Positions 11,590-23,700 of a stretch of DNA of 64,000 nucleotides are shown here, in pieces. Positions within the stretch are counted from its first letter, which is position 1. Every line of letters begins with the position of its first letter. Under the pieces are notes generated by a model. The model had not been told where the DNA came from and searched no databases. It saw nothing but the letters and a program-made list of their open reading frames with translations. This DNA comes from Cymbomonas tetramitiformis (Eukaryota > Chlorophyta > Pyramimonadophyceae > Pyramimonadales > Pyramimonadaceae). Position numbers and translations under genes: made by a program. The stretch is from NCBI GenBank assembly GCA_001247695.2, contig LGRX02029133.1, positions 1 through 64,000 of the forward strand, in the 5' to 3' direction.

Positions 11590-12095
11590 AATTTGTGGAT
11601 CACCCATAGAATCAAGAACGAGCTCTCAATCTGCCAATACTTACTATGGCTGGACGTGGTAAGTTTCCCCGTGTTGAGTCAAATTAAGCCGCCGGCTCCA
11701 ATCCTGGTGCTGCCCTTTCGTCAATTCCTTGAAGTTTCAGCCTTGCGACCATACTCTCCCCGGAACCCAAAAACTTTGATTTCTCACAAGGTTGTGGCGG
11801 AGTCATCTAATTAACATCCGCCAATCCCTAGTCGGTATCTTTTACGGTTGAGACTAGGGCGGTATCGCACCGTCTTCGAGCCCCCAACTTTCACGTTCTT
11901 GATTAATGAAAACATCCTTAGCAAATGCTTTCTCAGAATTACACCTCTAACAATGAAATACAAATGCCACCAACTGTCCGTTCTTAATTACTCCGGTTCC
12001 AAAGACCAACACAATAAGACCAGAGTCCAATCGTATTATCCCATGCTACTGTATTCAGAGCGTAGGCCTGCTATGAACACTCTAATATTTTAGTC
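11590..12095 (-). pseudogene. Degenerate 18S (SSU) rRNA fragment, antisense
   Basis: Read on the minus strand, the sequence carries universal SSU blocks in order: TTAGAGTGTTCATAGCAGGC, ATGTTTTCATTAATCAAGAA, GTTGGGGGCTCGAAGACG, CGACTAGGGATTGGCGG, AAGGAATTGACGAAAGGGC, GGCTTAATTTGACTCAACAC and GGGGAAACTTACCA. It therefore spans roughly the middle third of 18S. It lacks a stretch between GGTGTAATTCT and GAAAGCATTTGC that is normally present, has changed bases in near-invariant blocks (GGTGCGATACCGCCC), and fades out below about 11590. No 5.8S or 28S is nearby. It lies just downstream of the HD2-like gene. Confidence 0.85.
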
Positions 12096-12239
12096 GCAGA
12101 TGTTATCATTTGTGGCAGGTTATGACTCTGAGACAGATTCATAGAAAGAAATACCCATGTAAGCTACATAAAATAGTTTTGGCAACTACGAGAACCTTTT
12201 TCTGTTCAGGTGCAAAAGCGGAGACGTATGCAACGGAGT

Positions 12240-15200
12240 TCAAGCAAGGCTTACTTGATCCCCAACAATCTTAAACGTTCCGGAACGCTGCTCAAGGAAA
12301 GTCTTTAACTTGGGGACTTCAGCTGGCTTTTTAAGCTGTCCTCCCACTGCAGCAAGGGCCATGCGCCCATTTTTCTTGAGCAAAGCGGTTAGCGACTTCT
12401 CATATTCTGCAGTCCACACCAAAATCGAATCACTATTAGGCACACAACAGAACCATTAAGCATGTTGTCCTGGCTGCAGAAGAGAAAGCGCATCACTTTG
12501 AATCAAAAGCTACGGCAATAGTAGAGTGTCAGACGGGAGAACTGCATACAAAAGATAGTACCTTTTCCTTCCTTTCCGTAGTCTGCTGAACGAAAGTAAC
12601 AGCCCAACCAACAGCACATAAATCAACGGCAACTCAGGCTAACAAACATATGCAAGTGAAGCAAACCAAAGTCCTTGCACAGTCAAGGATTTTGTGCCAG
12701 CTATGGGCATCACGACCCGTGAGCAGCCACATACTTCGTCAACTGAAGAAAGATCTCACCCTGCCAAACCGAGTGCTAACCACTGAGGCTCCCGCTCTAT
12801 GAATAATAAAACTTGAAGGCCTACAACACTTGCATCCTGAGCTGTTCTCATCGTGCATCAGTATTTAACCTGCCGCACACTGAACCGCGGCAATGATGCT
12901 GGGCAGGGTTGTACGTGCGGTGTTTCGCTTGGATCCCTTTACAGATAAAGAATCAGAGAAGAGCAAAACTTACCACTTTTGACTTGGGTCTTTGGTGTTG
13001 GCGCCGTCACCTGCAACTCAGACTGCAGGTAATCAGCCAGAGAATGCCTCCCGAAAGTAAAATATAGATAGCACACGTTAAGAAAGTTAAATCAATGTTC
13101 TGTATTCAGGGATGCGGGATCGCTGAGGCCACCTTCTCCGTTTTCCTCGCAGCTGGCGTGGAAGGCGCGGATTTTGGCTGTGGTTTCGGTTCAGCTTTAA
13201 CCTAGAAGGAACAGGAAAAAGGTGAGCCAATACTTCGAAGGAAGAACACATCGACAACCAGCGAAACCTCGGCTTGCGGGAAGACTTCAGAGGCTGCGAT
13301 TACCTTTTTGGCTGGTAGCACAGCTTCTGGCGTGACGACGGCGGGGCGCTTTCCGACCTTGGGAAGAGGTACCTGTTCCGTGGAAGGAAAAAAGTCACGT
13401 AAAACGTCGTACCACCGCTAAAGCATTCGTGGTCGGTGGGATCAACGGGCCACAGGTATACGCTAAAGCTTTCGTGCCCGCTGGGATCAGCGGGCGACAG
13501 GTATACGCTAAAAGCCTTCGTGCCCGCTATGATCAACAGGCCACAGGTATACGCTAAAGCGTTCGTGGCCGCGTGAGATCAAGGGGCCACAGGTATACGC
13601 TAAAGCCTCCGTGTCCGCTGGGATCGACGGGCCACAGGTATACACTAAACCATCAGCTACGCACCTGCTCTTCCTCGTCGTCCTCGTCGTCCTCGTCGTC
13701 CTCGTCGTCCTCGTCGTCCTCGTCGTCCTCGTCCTCTTCATCGTCGTCCTCCTCATCGTCGTCCTCCTCATCGTCGTCGTCTTCCTCATAGTTGTCGTCG
13801 TCGTCGTCGTCGTCATCTCCAACATCGATTGCAGCCGCCATATCTGGCAAACACTCAAGATAGAGCCAAAGCTGTGAGAAGTTGAGTGACGACCCTAAAG
13901 CATGAAAACCTACCGAAAATATTGTGGAGCGCGTCCCTAGAGTCATCCTGGCTGCATACGTAGTAGTATCATAAATAAATATAGCGCCGATCTGAGTTGT
14001 GCTATCGCACCTTCGTCCTCCTCGTCATCGTCGCCTTCGTCGCCCTCCTCACCTTCCAACTCCTCCTCCTCGGACTCCTCGCCCTCCTCACCTTCCAACT
14101 CCTCCTCCTCGGATTCCTCGTCTAACTCCTCCTCTTGCGCTTCCTCCTTGGCCTGCAGTTGTTGCAGGCAAGATCGTAACCTGAGAAATCGTTCGGCCTT
14201 GATTTTGGAACCGGAAGATTTACGATTCCCACCGGAAGACCAGGCATATTAAATCAAAATTGGTGTACTGCAGTGGCACGCAGTCCACTAGAGTTAATTT
14301 TTCGCACTTGATAGATCGCAGGTGCAACAACTTCGATGCGGTTTGAGGTGCTCACGGAGGATACGTTTGCCATAACCCCTATGACCCCAAGTTCGTTGGA
14401 GCGATGTCGGTTAATAACTCACCAACTGTTTGTTCAATGCATGCATTATTGCCTTCTTTTCAACTTCAGCAGATGCGGTCACAGCACCGTCCATTTCCTC
14501 GTCTTCATCTTCATCTTCGTCCCCGTCACCGTCTCCGTCTTCGTCTTCGTCGTCGAAGTGCTGCCAAACCAAAAGAGAGGACTATGGCACTTGAGAAGAC
14601 TTCCAAACACTCAGATTCGCGAACTCCAAATTGGGAAAAAATAAACAGGGGTTATCAAATACTTCAGCTTACCTGGAACCAACCGCTGAGGTGAACAGGC
14701 GTCTTGCCCGTGTGTGATATTTCGAAAGTGTCGTGAAGCACCAAATCTACCTACGGTAAAGCAAGGGCCCATATTTCCCCTCCCCGAAAGCAAGCTGAGC
14801 GAAAAATGTGTGAAATCAAAATCTTGCGACGATAAAAAACAGCCGAGCCTTCTATCGTGGACAACCACAACAGGTGTAACATTTGTATATGCGACTTTCA
14901 ACGTGCTGACTCCACCAGGCAAGACTTCAACACAGTCGTGCATCAAACATTTCGGTTAGGTTTCCAGTCCCAGAGAATTTCTTGTGCAGCGTCTACTGCT
15001 GACGTATAACGAGGCACGTGCAGCAATTCAGGCAGTACCTGAAACTGATTGCATCTTCCCTCCTGAAGCGTCCCAATAACGTACTTCTTGTCATCAATCT
15101 TAACACTGATGACAGAGCGCTCATTCTTCACTGGATCGGGTTTTCCGAACGCAACCTGGAAGATAGCATCAAAATCATACAGCATATGTCAACGTAGACT

Positions 15201-15379
15201 GGGACATAGCGTCAAAAGCGAACGGCATGTGTCAGTAGCTGATGGATCCACGGACCACGATCGGGGAGAAAGGTGACCGGTGGTGGCCTCACCATCACCA
15301 AGTGCAATATCGCGAGATCGCCCTTCATGGGTACTTCCACAGTCTTTCCATGAACGACATGCTGCCCCCAGAATTCCAT
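12240..15379 (-). CDS. HD2-type histone deacetylase-like / nucleoplasmin-fold nuclear protein
   Basis: Ten exons join in phase: complement of 15293-15379, 15039-15155, 14673-14750, 14423-14560, 14011-14152, 13665-13843, 13304-13372, 13133-13201, 12974-13010 and 12240-12406 (360 aa, stop TGA). Residues 1-94 form a nucleoplasmin-like domain: MEFWG start, VKIDDKKYVIGTL, then LHDTFEISHTGKTPVHLSG. The MEFWG pentapeptide is a hallmark of plant HD2 proteins; the same fold begins FKBP-type nuclear prolyl isomerases, but no FKBP domain follows. Residues 95-247 are a very acidic Asp/Glu tract, 248-305 a Lys/Pro/Ala-rich basic linker with NLS-like KVGKRP, and 306-360 a compact C-terminal unit (EYEKSLTALLKKNG...FKIVGDQVSLA) that I cannot name; its pattern loosely recalls a winged-helix. 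HD2 proteins act on nucleolar chromatin and rDNA silencing. Every junction has GT/AG. Catalysis in this family is debated, so deacetylase activity is inferred. Confidence 0.85.
12710..12797 (-). repeat. Possible tRNA-derived SINE remnant in the last intron of the HD2-like gene
   Basis: Minus-strand sequence AGCCTCAGTGGTTAGCAC resembles a pol III A box, and GGGTCGTGATGCCC about 60 nt later is a poor B box. No cloverleaf closes. Weak evidence. Confidence 0.2.
13430..13655. repeat. 45/46-bp minisatellite in intron 6 of the HD2-like gene
   Basis: The phrase ACAGGTATAC recurs at 13452, 13497, 13543, 13589 and 13634. Units also share GCTAAAGC, TTCGTG and GGGATCA. The array fills most of the intron between exons 6 and 7. 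Confidence 0.85.
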
Positions 15380-15660
15380 ATTGGCACCAATTGAGGAGGG
15401 AATGCTCCGCCTTGAACTACTTGCGCAAAAAGCCCCGCAGGCTTTAGAAACCACAATTGACAATACGTATACCGATAACAGCGACACGAGGAGTGGCGAT
15501 CGTATGCTATCCCTATCGTATGCATCTAGTATTCATACGATGCTGTAGAGCTCTACAGTATTGTCTATTAACAAGCCATTTTGATTTTCATTTTTAAATC
15601 ATTTTATAGATTTTGATTACGCAAACATCAAATCGAATCGACAAAAATTAATGAGAAGTT
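15380..15660. other. Upstream flank of the HD2-like gene
   Basis: No further exon is seen upstream of the MEFWG start. This short flank should contain the promoter, but no clear TATA box or motif could be assigned. Confidence 0.35.
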
Positions 15661-15670
15661 GGGTCAAAAC

Positions 15671-15702
15671 GTAAATGCATTTATGATCATAAATGCATTT
15701 AC
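15671..15702. repeat. Perfect 32-bp palindrome
   Basis: Two 16-nt arms with no loop, centred on TGATCA and containing AAATGCATTT. Followed by GAATTC and another GTAAATGCAT. The phrase GTAAATGCATTTATGAT recurs at 17466, next to the second foldback. Confidence 0.9.
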
Positions 15703-15818
15703 GAATTCGTAAATGCATATATTTATGACACATCGAGTTTGGACCAATGAAAACGTGCCACGCAGGCAGCAATTCTGAGCTATATTAATGATGAAATGCT
15801 GATGTGGAAGTAAGGCGG

Positions 15819-16012
15819 CCACGTGTTCAGAACTGGATTGGTCAAGTGCATTGACGTGTTCCCAATGTTCGGAAGATTTCATTGAATATTGGTGCTGATC
15901 AGCACCAATATTCAGAATATTGGGGCCATACAGCCCCAATATTCAAATGAAATATTCCGAAATTGGGAAAATGCCAATGCCCTGTGACCCAGCCCTGAAC
16001 ACGTGGCATTGA
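15819..16012. repeat. Foldback element with nested palindromes
   Basis: Outer arms start GCCACGTGTTCAG (15819) and end CTGAACACGTGGCA (about 16010), with matching inner blocks TTCCCAAT(G/T)TTCGGAA and TTTCATTGAATATT in inverted order. The centre holds a perfect 30-bp palindrome (15884-15913) and a second hairpin with 12-bp arms (15916-15944, GAATATTGGGGC). Looks like a MITE or foldback transposon. No coding capacity. Confidence 0.75.
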
Positions 16013-17069
16013 CGACTTTGACCCGAAATTAGGTCAAAGCCGACAACGCCTGCGAAATGCTGTGCTGTGCTCTGCCTAAAAATGTTCTAATGCGTGTCAG
16101 ACAAATACATTATGCAAACAGAACATACACGACAAAAGCATGGCCGGGATCTCCGCGGTACGCGGTGATGGGCGAGAAAAACCAAAGCCCCCGGATCCCA
16201 CACAAGACGTCGGAACGAAAACATACAAGATGAAAACAAACGAATGCGATACACACACGTAAGCGAGTGCATACAAAATGCAGCACACCAGTTGAGCAAC
16301 AAACACACTGGGCGCGTGTGTCACAAGGGGGCATACGCGGATGGCACAAGGGGCATATGGCGGGGGGGATCGGGGAATTAGGGAAAATACACAAGTCATC
16401 TGAAAACGTACAGTGACATGAGGGGCACACACACGAAAGTGCATATGAAACTAAAATGGTATGCGAGGATGCAGCGAGGATCTCGTAGGCGAGCGTTGAG
16501 CGTGGAGTCGGTCGAAGATGAACACAAGCGGAAAGGAGTCGAGTAGTTGAAGGTCATCATGCGGTCGAGCACTGATCCTGCATGTAAGCAAAAAGTTAGT
16601 CATGCATACACATATCGATGCATGCACACTTAACGTCAGTCGCAGAAACATTATGCGCAAAGATATTCATAGCAGGCAGGGTCACAGCAGCAGGGTCACA
16701 GCAGGAGGTGCACGGGAAGATGCAAACAAGAAATGAGCTTGAAATTGCATCAGAACTCCCCTTTGGGTTAATTTCGAAGTTCGAAGCATCGATCTTAGAA
16801 ATCCAGCTTTCTAGGCATTGATTGGCAGTATCTTTTTAACTATGACAGACGACTGAAAACTCGAACGATCTTGAAAATCTGTTTTTTGAGTTTCCGATTG
16901 GCTAGTATTTTATAATGTGACTCGTGATTGAAAAGACGATCGACTGCGTTGATGACAGACGATCATCGTAGAGATCCTCACCGTTCGCTTCGCCGTTCGC
17001 TGACGCGACGGTACAGATCACCGTGCGCTGACGCGCCGGTTACAAAACAGCCTGAGGTAGGATAGACTG
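16013..17069. other. No gene seen between foldbacks
   Basis: ORFs here show no domain and overlap each other in several frames. I see no RNA gene. Confidence 0.4.
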
Positions 17070-17122
17070 TGATGACATGTCATGTCATGACATTCACATG
17101 ACATGACATGACATGACAGCGA
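17070..17122. repeat. ATGAC/GTCAT pentamer cluster
   Basis: Short repeats of TGACATGTCATG and ACATGACATGACATGACATG run head to head and form an imperfect palindrome. Confidence 0.7.
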
Positions 17123-17295
17123 CAGTCGACACTGATGACACACCGATGACGCTGCACTGTAAGCAATATTTGAGCAATATCGCGAGTTGTGATGACGTGG
17201 CAGAGTCGAGAAATATTGTTGCAAAGCATATTTCATGACGTGGCTCTCACATGATCCCTTCGATTAATCGAGGGCTGATGTGTCACAAATATATC

Positions 17296-17381
17296 ATGAA
17301 GAGGAGCTAATTAGCCCCAATATCACCTGAGGTCGCTGACGCTCTCTCAGGTGATATTGGGGCTAATTAGCACCTCTTCAT
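17296..17381. repeat. 36-bp-arm hairpin (foldback)
   Basis: Left arm 17296-17331 and right arm 17346-17381 are inverted copies with one mismatch, separated by 14 nt. The arms contain GCTAATTAGCCCCAATATCA and share the GCCCCAATAT word with the foldback at 15916-15944, so the two may belong to one family. Confidence 0.9.
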
Positions 17382-18061
17382 ACTATTTATGATTTATTCC
17401 CTGAAATATTCCGTCGCGTGGCAGAACAACTGCTTAGGATATGCTCGTCGCGTGGCGGGAAATCGTAAATGCATTTATGATTTGAGATTTCGTGAACACG
17501 TTTTCGGGTGGGGGTGTCATCACCCTGTCAGCAAATGCCGAATCCAGAATTCAGTTTTGGGAAATCGGTCACCTCCTCGGGTCCCCACGGAAAACGAAAA
17601 GGTAGAATTTTTTTGTCGTGTCGCTAGCTACAGTAGGAGTAGCGATAGCGTTCTACAGCGTGACACAGTTACTGTGTCACTGTGACAATCACAGAGACTT
17701 CAGACTACTGCTACTCGTGTCACTGTGTCACAGATTTGAGAGTTCACAGTTCAGAGTTCTGAGTGGAGACTATACAGTGACACACGATACACCCATACAG
17801 TACAGACGTGTCACAGACTCCAGACGTACAGAGCCTATGACGAAACCGTCGTACGCCATCCGATCGCCATCGCCATCGCCAGCACAGGCCACAGCCATGG
17901 CCAGCCCTCGCCTCGCCTCGCCTCGCCTCGCCTTGTCACCTATAAAAATGCCTGTAATTTCTCCTTCATCGTCCATGAGGTCAGCCTCATCCGATTTTAA
18001 CCTAATTGTCCAAAGCCCATTCTTGTTTTTCCAGTTCTTCCGAAAAGGCCCAGCTCTCAAT
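17382..18061. promoter_or_regulatory. Upstream region of NFS1
   Basis: Contains many TGTCACTGTGACA-like inverted words at 17650-17800 and a CTCGCCTCGC-rich stretch near 17905-17930 directly before the gene. No TATA box is evident. Function as promoter is inferred from position. Confidence 0.35.
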
Positions 18062-20751
18062 ATGGCGAACGCAGGTTTGCGGTTTGTGTGCAACCGATTC
18101 CTCCGCGGTCGTTTCGCGAAGATCCAACCAGCAGTGTTGGGGGGGCAGGCAGCTTGCACTGTAAGTTCACAACCTGTTGTTCAGACTAAGGGTACTTGGA
18201 GTACTTGGAACGAAGTTACCTGACAACCAATGTTTGTGGAATCCGACTGTTGCAGCAGGATGGTACGGCTTGGCAGAAGAGATTTTATGTGGCTGTACCA
18301 GAAGAAGCCCCTATTAAAGTCAAGGGGATCGAGCTTAGTGGTCGTCCTCTTTACCTGGATATGCAGTCCACCACCCCCGTGGATCCCCGTGTTCTCGACG
18401 CGATGATGCCGTATCTTACTGATATGTTTGGCAACCCACACTCCCGAACTCATCTCTATGGCTGGGAGGTGGAGGACGCAATCGAGATTGCGCGCAAGGA
18501 GGTCGCTGACCTGATAGGCTCGAATCCCAAAGAGGTCATCTTCACGTCTGGCGCCACTGAATCAAACAACATTGCAATTAAGGGGATCGCGAACTTCTAT
18601 AAATCCAAGAAGCGGCACTTGATAACAACCCAGACTGATCACAAATGCGTGCTCGATTCTTGCCGAGCGCTACAGCAAGAGGGTTGGGATATCACGTATT
18701 TGCCCGTTCAGGAAAACGGCATCATAGATCTGAAGGAGCTTGAAGCTGCTATCCGCGAAGATACGGTTTTGGTATCTGTGATGGCAGTGAATAACGAAAT
18801 TGGAGTCATCCAACCCCTGAAGGAGATTGGCCAGCTTTGTCGTTCTCGGAAAGTGTTCTTCCACACCGACGCAGCTCAGGCTGTAGGCAAGATAGCGATC
18901 GACGTCGACGATATGAACATTGACTGCATGTCCATCAGTGGGCATAAACTCTATGGGCCTAAAGGCATTGGCGCCATTTACGTTCGCCGTCGTCCTCGCG
19001 TGCGCATCGTCGCGCAGATGAATGGTATCCCGAGCTGAGCCTTTCGTTGTCATACAACCTGTTTATGCCGTAAAGCATCCTGATTCAAGCTTGTCAACAC
19101 GGATTGCATCGGCCGGTTGCTCAGCGTGAGCACGCTATTTACTGCTGCTGCTGCTTTATCTGAGAGAAAGAGAATACTGTGAATTTCAATATGGCGCCCC
19201 CACGTGTGTGCCCATTTTTTGCGGAGCTTACTGCCTCTCGCACGAGTACTGGTAGGTCGCTCAACGACGGAATGTAATGGTATTGCACTGTTACGCGAAG
19301 GAAGGGAGGTCACTGCCTGGAAGAGTCCTGAGCTTCAGGGACGCTTTGACGCAACCCGGCACACTCGGCTGCACCAGCCTTTTGACGCAACCCGGCACAC
19401 TCGGCTGCACCAGCCTTTTGACGTAACCCGGCACACTCGGCTGCACCAGCCTTTTGACGCAAGCCGGCACACTCGGCTGCACCAGCCTTTTGACGCAAGC
19501 CGGCACACTCGGCTGCACCAGCCTTTTGACGCAACCCGGCACACTCGGCTGCACCAGCCTTTTGTGCCAAGGACCCTTTAGCGAAGGCCGGCAAGTGCCA
19601 GCGCAATACCCCTCGCAATACCCCTCCGTCCTCCGCCAAACCTTCTTCGAAGAGCACCTGTCGGACGTCTCGCTCTTCTTCGAGTAGACGGGTCGACGGG
19701 GTCTGCATAGCGCCTATTCACGGCGGGCAGTATGTTCTGCCGTGGTGACAGTGCGCCGAACGGTGGTGCTGTGCGGGCTGCGCAGGGGGTGGTCAAGAAC
19801 GCGGAATGCGAAGTGGTACACTCCCGACAGCGCTGGTGGTAGGGTTTGGCGCCGCATGCAAAGTCGCGCAGGAGGAGATGGTGGCTGACCGTAAGCACAT
19901 CGAACGCCTGTCGAAGATGCTCTACGAGGGCATTACTTCTAAGGTGCATTTAGCTTGAATCTTTAGTCTAAACGGTCTGCAGCCGCTGCTCACTTGGCAG
20001 GGAACGTTCATAGTCCCGCCGTCTAAGAACCGAGACCATACGCAGGCGTCCACATGGTTATGACTCACCAATGGATCCTTCTGACATGTATACTGGCTAT
20101 GATAGCCGTAATGCAGAAACAACTGCAACTTGTCTGCTGGCTGATCGCATCGTCTTTCCACTTTTTTTGTTATTTGCTTTACCCTCTAAAAGTGCTCAAT
20201 TGGTGGGTTTGCAGATCGAACACGTGTACATGAACGGCGACAAGGACCGGCGTTATCCTGGAAACGTCAACCTGTCCTTTGCTCATGTCGAAGGAGAAAG
20301 CTTGCTCATGGGATTAAAGGTGCTACCCTGTAGTTTTCCTCTGTTGGTGGATGAATGCCTGGCTCTCCCAGCTGTTTTCCTCGGGGTGGAACTGCTTCGG
20401 GTGGAGGCTGAGGTCACACACGTATGCCGTGAACCTTTTGTCAGGTCTCATAACTGGGACAAGGTTGTGTGGATGCTTTTATGATCCCAGGATATTGCCG
20501 TTTCTAGCGGGAGCGCCTGCACAAGTGCAAGCCTGGAGCCGTCCTATGTTCTGCGAGCACTCGGCAAGGACGACGAGCAAGCGCACAGCAGTATTCGCTT
20601 CGGCATTGGTCGCTTCACAACAGAGGAGGAAGTCGAGCGGGCTGTTGACTTAGCAGTGCAACACGTAACGCGCCTGCGAGAGATGAGTCCACTTTGGGAG
20701 ATGGTACAGGAAGGAATTGACTTGAAGACCATTCAGTGGTCACAGCACTAA
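18062..20751 (+). CDS. NFS1: Cysteine desulfurase, mitochondrial (NFS1)
   Basis: Five exons join in phase: 18062-18160, 18256-19024, 19786-19943, 20215-20319 and 20491-20751 (463 aa, stop TAA). The enzyme is a PLP-dependent class V aminotransferase-fold protein that removes sulfur from cysteine and passes it as persulfide to the ISCU scaffold for Fe-S cluster assembly. Residues 1-33 are Arg-rich without acidic residues, fitting a mitochondrial presequence. Visible motifs: [15 protein letters not shown]-stacking His in QTDHKC (about H162), [13 protein letters not shown] lysine in [10 protein letters not shown] (about K264), NGGGQERG, the catalytic cysteine in SSGSACTS (about C387) and the conserved end IQWSQH. 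All introns are GT/AG; intron 2 (761 bp) holds a 36-bp minisatellite. Length and motifs match intact eukaryotic NFS1. Confidence 0.97.
19348..19566. repeat. 36-bp minisatellite in NFS1 intron 2
   Basis: About six copies of a 36-bp unit (TTTTGACGCAACCCGGCACA plus 16 nt). Because 36 is a multiple of three, every frame yields a 12-residue repeat, giving false ORFs on both strands. Confidence 0.95.
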
Positions 20752-23700
20752 GCTACCATGTCAACATTTCAGATTTTGACTTGCATATCTTCGATCTTGG
20801 TCATTGTTGACTCGCACGCCTGTGTTCGGTGTCGCAAGGCGTGTGTCCGAAGAAGTGTCTGAACGACACGACCAAAGTGTTCCTGTAAGGTGCTTTGAAT
20901 TTTTGGAACAGCAGTTGTATTTTAGATGGAGGAGTGTTTAGCCTACGATTGACCTAAGGCTTGCCTGTGTAGTTCCCAGGTTGAACATTCAGGGCTTCGT
21001 AATAAGATATGACATATTGCATGTTCTCCATTGCGTTCAAAGGATTTTTAATGGTCTTCCATGATGTTGGTGACTTGCCAAATCATTAATTTGCAAATGT
21101 GCATTGGAGCGCAGTTACATAATATGTACCCGTACAAGAAACGGTTGGTCCCCTTGTAAGAATTGGGGAAAAGTTGGTGATCATGGTGAATGTATGTTAT
21201 CATTACGAAATTATGGATAACTCAATAGTTACAAGCCGGTTCGTCCCTATCATGTTTTGACCGCTGCCAAAACTACAATGCAAAATGACTGTGCAATTTG
21301 TAACCCACTTTTTGTGGGACCCAATGGAGCTTTGGGGTACTCAAACTGTGGTGATAAATCGCGACACAATACTATCTGGGGATATGACCCCCTTAGTAAC
21401 TCCTGCCTAACCGACCGTATCCGGCCGGCTCACTCATTGCGGTCTTGTACCCCAACATCCCACCATTTCCACGAACGGGTGCGTTTCTCCTGTTGGCCAT
21501 CTTTGACATGTTTTTTAAATGAATCCCTCGATGAGTTCGAGTGCCCGAGTCAGCAATAATTGTGGAATTGGAATTGTCATAACGAAATTGTATGTATACT
21601 GCTTTGCACCAATTTTCAAAATTTCTTAACTTTCCACCATTCTTGCACCTTTTCAAACCTCGCATCCCAACCAATCCCAATCAATCAATAATATATTGCA
21701 ACCGTACCCCGATTCAAATGAACCAGTCGTCATCTTTATCTACCGCCAATATGTTAAGTTGACATTCTTCTTTAGTAATGAGCATGACGACACACCGCGA
21801 ACGTGTACATGCTACCGTACACAAATTGTATAGGAATGTAAAATCTTAAATTCGCGCATGACCCGTGGGGAAACTTTTATCGCATTTGTGAGATTCCGCC
21901 CTATTGCGCGGGCATTTCCGAGTACACTCATGCAATACCGTATGTACCTTGGTTATACAGCTTATACATTCATGCAGTTTACGCACATCATTAAACATGA
22001 TCTGCCGCACTCCTTGTTGCAGTTCGGTACCACGTTATCGGGCATGCTGCCACGTTCGCGCTGGGAAGATCGTCTCGCACGCTCGCACGTTAGGCATACC
22101 CATGTAAGGCATGGCCTGAGTGTACTATAGGATAGAAACCTTCTAGTGGCCTGCTTGGAATCGTATTTTTAAACACTAGTGCACGAACACCGACTGATGG
22201 GTCTTTAAAAATAACGAAAATAGTAAGTATATAGACAAACTGCAGTTATAGAAGACCGCAAACTACATAAGCAAGATGAATCGCTAAAGTATGGTTGGGC
22301 TTGAAACAACGACAACAAAGTGGTGTCGCAACATACGTGTTATGGCAAACCTCTGCATAGATAGATCTGTACAAAATTGTCCAAATAACAATGGAATGCA
22401 CGTGTGGATGCTGGGCATGGACTCTTGAATGCATCAATTCAGACTTTCCTAGAACATCAGTCACACAAAACCTAACCTGAATTAAGCATCAATACTTACT
22501 GGTGCATATCGTATCTATAGAACTCAAGCATATCAACTATCATCACACAGACCTGAGGGGTTGATAACGTGCCTCGATGTCGAAGGTGGAGAGTTCTCTT
22601 CACTCCTCCGTTCCACATGCACTAGCCCTTACCTCTAACCCCAGCTTTTGGTCCAGCCTTGCCAGTTTGGGACCCGGGAGATGCCAAAGAGATATTTGTC
22701 TTAGACATTCTCGCTGCTGATGGATTACCTGTGCAACATTCACTTGCCCCCCTTCATCGAGAAAACAGCGAAGGGCTTCCAAATTGAGTGGCAATGGCAA
22801 GCACTTGTATTATACACGGTTTCTTGCTTTTCTGTGGTTGAGACCACTTGCTTGCTGAGCTCACAAGCTTTCGCTGGCTGTTCCTGACGTCTCATATCAA
22901 AGAAGCATAATGATGGTGGCACGAGGAGAAGGGAAATGCCATACGTTCAGGCAACCCATGGTGGCGCCAGGAGACAGGGGATGCTGCGAGAGCCCTGCTC
23001 CGATTAGGGAAAAGGGAGCCAGCAGACATACCAGCCGTCCCTGGTGCCCCTTTTACATTTGGAATATCCTGCCGGATGTAAGCGATGTTGGCGTCCGTTT
23101 TGATTTCCTTGAGTTCCCCCTGCACACCAAATATGCTATGTCTGATCACTACCTGGGGCACCTGGGCGGCTACACCACCACACCTTCAGGCGTGCCACAA
23201 AAAAATGAATCGCGTTTGAACCTACTTCCCGATGGAATAAATATGCAGCAGAATTCGGACAGTGATTATGATCTGCAGCCTGTATTGTTGAAGCCGGCAT
23301 AAGAAATCGAACGTGTATATAATTAGGTGTACTTTTCCTTGTTGAGAATTTCACAATTTTGACCGTCTAGGTAAAAACCCCCCGATATTTTAATCGTAGA
23401 TCCATCATATTGTCATCAAAATCTTATTTTTTATGGTCATGATCAAAATATGAGGGATAGCATCTTCCAATCAAATATCAGGAAACGAAATCAGAAATCA
23501 GAAAACCGAACGTCTGATTGGATATCCAAGCATGATGACCGATTGGTTACAGACATCGCGATATTCAGAGTGTTCGTGTTCTATCCCGAAGTCTTTCGGC
23601 TCGACCCATTGGACGATGCTCTTGATATAAATCGCCAGGGAAAATATTTGTTCTTGGATCTAAGGCCAGGAGTTGATAGCTGGCGTTAAGCGCTATATTT

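Noticed and set aside
13573..13877. Poly-Ser and poly-Val/Leu plus-strand ORFs
   Set aside because: Antisense of the Asp/Glu codons in exon 6 of the HD2-like gene.
19204..19708. ORFs on both strands with 12-residue repeats
   Set aside because: Produced by the 36-bp intronic array of NFS1.
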